In this document: positions 63,301 through 64,000 of the stretch, one piece after another
Position numbering within the stretch: position 1 is the first letter of the stretch
Layout: each line of letters begins with the position of its first letter
DNA from: Larimichthys crocea
Taxonomy: Eukaryota > Chordata > Actinopteri > Sciaenidae
Length of the DNA: 64,000 bases
Direction of reading: 5' to 3'
Assembly (NCBI RefSeq): GCF_000972845.2
Contig: NC_040016.1
Coordinates: 22,550,807-22,614,806, forward strand
Program-made: the position numbers and the translations under genes
Notes under the pieces: generated by a model
Told to the model about the DNA's origin: nothing
Databases searched by the model: none
The model's input: the letters and a program-made list of their open reading frames with translations, nothing else

Positions 63301-64000
63301 AAATAGGTAAGGATGCAGAAACAAAGAGCTCTCTGTTTGATCTTCATAAACTCTTTAAAAAATGTCACACGGCTAAAAACAGAGAAACTTATGATGATCT
63401 CATAGACCGTGATGCAGAATATGAATCATCTTACTCACTCTGAGTACTTTTACTTTTGATACTTGAAGTACATCTTGTTGATGTTGCTCTGATGTATCAA
63501 ATAAGAGTCGACTGTGACGCTGAAGTTGATTTAAATCTGCACGTCGGACTTGTGAGCGTCTCTGCGTTAATTATTTCCGTCAGGATGTTTGTTGATCGTT
63601 CTCGACCCCAAACGAAGGACACAAATATGAACGAACACAAACGTGTGTGAGCAGGTTTGGTTCATAAACATCAAAACAAACTTTCATTTTAATTAAATTA
63701 ACTTCCTGCTCGTATTGTGGCAGGCAGTGACTCGATTGGTCGTGTCTTTGTGTTTGCTTCCTAATTACACCTCCAACCCAGCAGTCAGCCTGCTGCACGC
63801 TCTGCGAGCCTTACAGCACGCCGTACAATGTGCCCGTTAATCATTGTTGAGCCAGCTCAGGGGGAACCGCAGTGCTAATTAGCCTTCTGCTCGGCTTCCT
63901 CCTGAATTCTTTTGGGGGTTTTTTTTTGCTTCTCTGCATGTTGAGGAAAAGTTTCCAGAGAATACCTCAGGACTGTGGGAAAACAGAAAGAGAGGTGAGT
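63301..64000. other. Intergenic to window edge, nothing recognised
   Basis: No coding exon was recognised. The last bases (AAGAGAG|GTGAGT) form a perfect splice-donor consensus at the edge, but no frame before it is recognisable. Confidence 0.4.

Overview
The window is vertebrate nuclear DNA, almost certainly from a ray-finned (teleost) fish. It has two protein genes, one intronless and one with 1-24 kb introns with GT-AG boundaries. The rest is AT-leaning non-coding DNA full of microsatellites, decayed LINEs and short non-autonomous DNA transposons of kinds I recall from teleost genomes. There is no sign of prokaryotic or viral organisation.

Layout. Bases 1-3782 are repeat-bearing intergenic DNA. 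Bases 3783-4985 (minus strand) hold an intact single-exon serotonin 5-HT1B receptor gene (htr1b), with a possible TATA box near 5263-5269. Bases 5000-11527 are intergenic, with several repeats and a 5'-truncated L2-like LINE (9230-11255). Bases 11528-46852 (plus strand) hold a five-exon gene that I identify as mei4, the meiotic double-strand-break factor. Its exons are 11528-11555, 13492-13737, 14767-15308, 22864-22995 and 46607-46852; they join in frame to 397 residues. Its introns carry a 28-copy minisatellite, LINE pieces, a snapback MITE and a foldback element split by a hAT-type insertion. Bases 46853-64000 show no recognisable gene.

The two genes are neighbours in human too (HTR1B and MEI4 on 6q14, divergently oriented, from memory), so the window is a conserved synteny block. 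They do not act together: one is a neuronal Gi/o-coupled receptor, the other a nuclear meiotic protein.

The most interesting non-genic content is a dispersed repeat family (six copies, here called family H). It carries a decayed Lys/Arg-rich coding segment whose stop codons are shared between copies, and a polypurine/polypyrimidine microsatellite sits at the same internal position in three of them. Other families are TTAA-flanked MITEs (family M), a short element called family G, a TA-flanked mariner-like MITE, RTE-like LINE pieces on both strands, and a 42-base unit found at three loci. Repeat family names rest on recognition by eye and memory, not on a database search.
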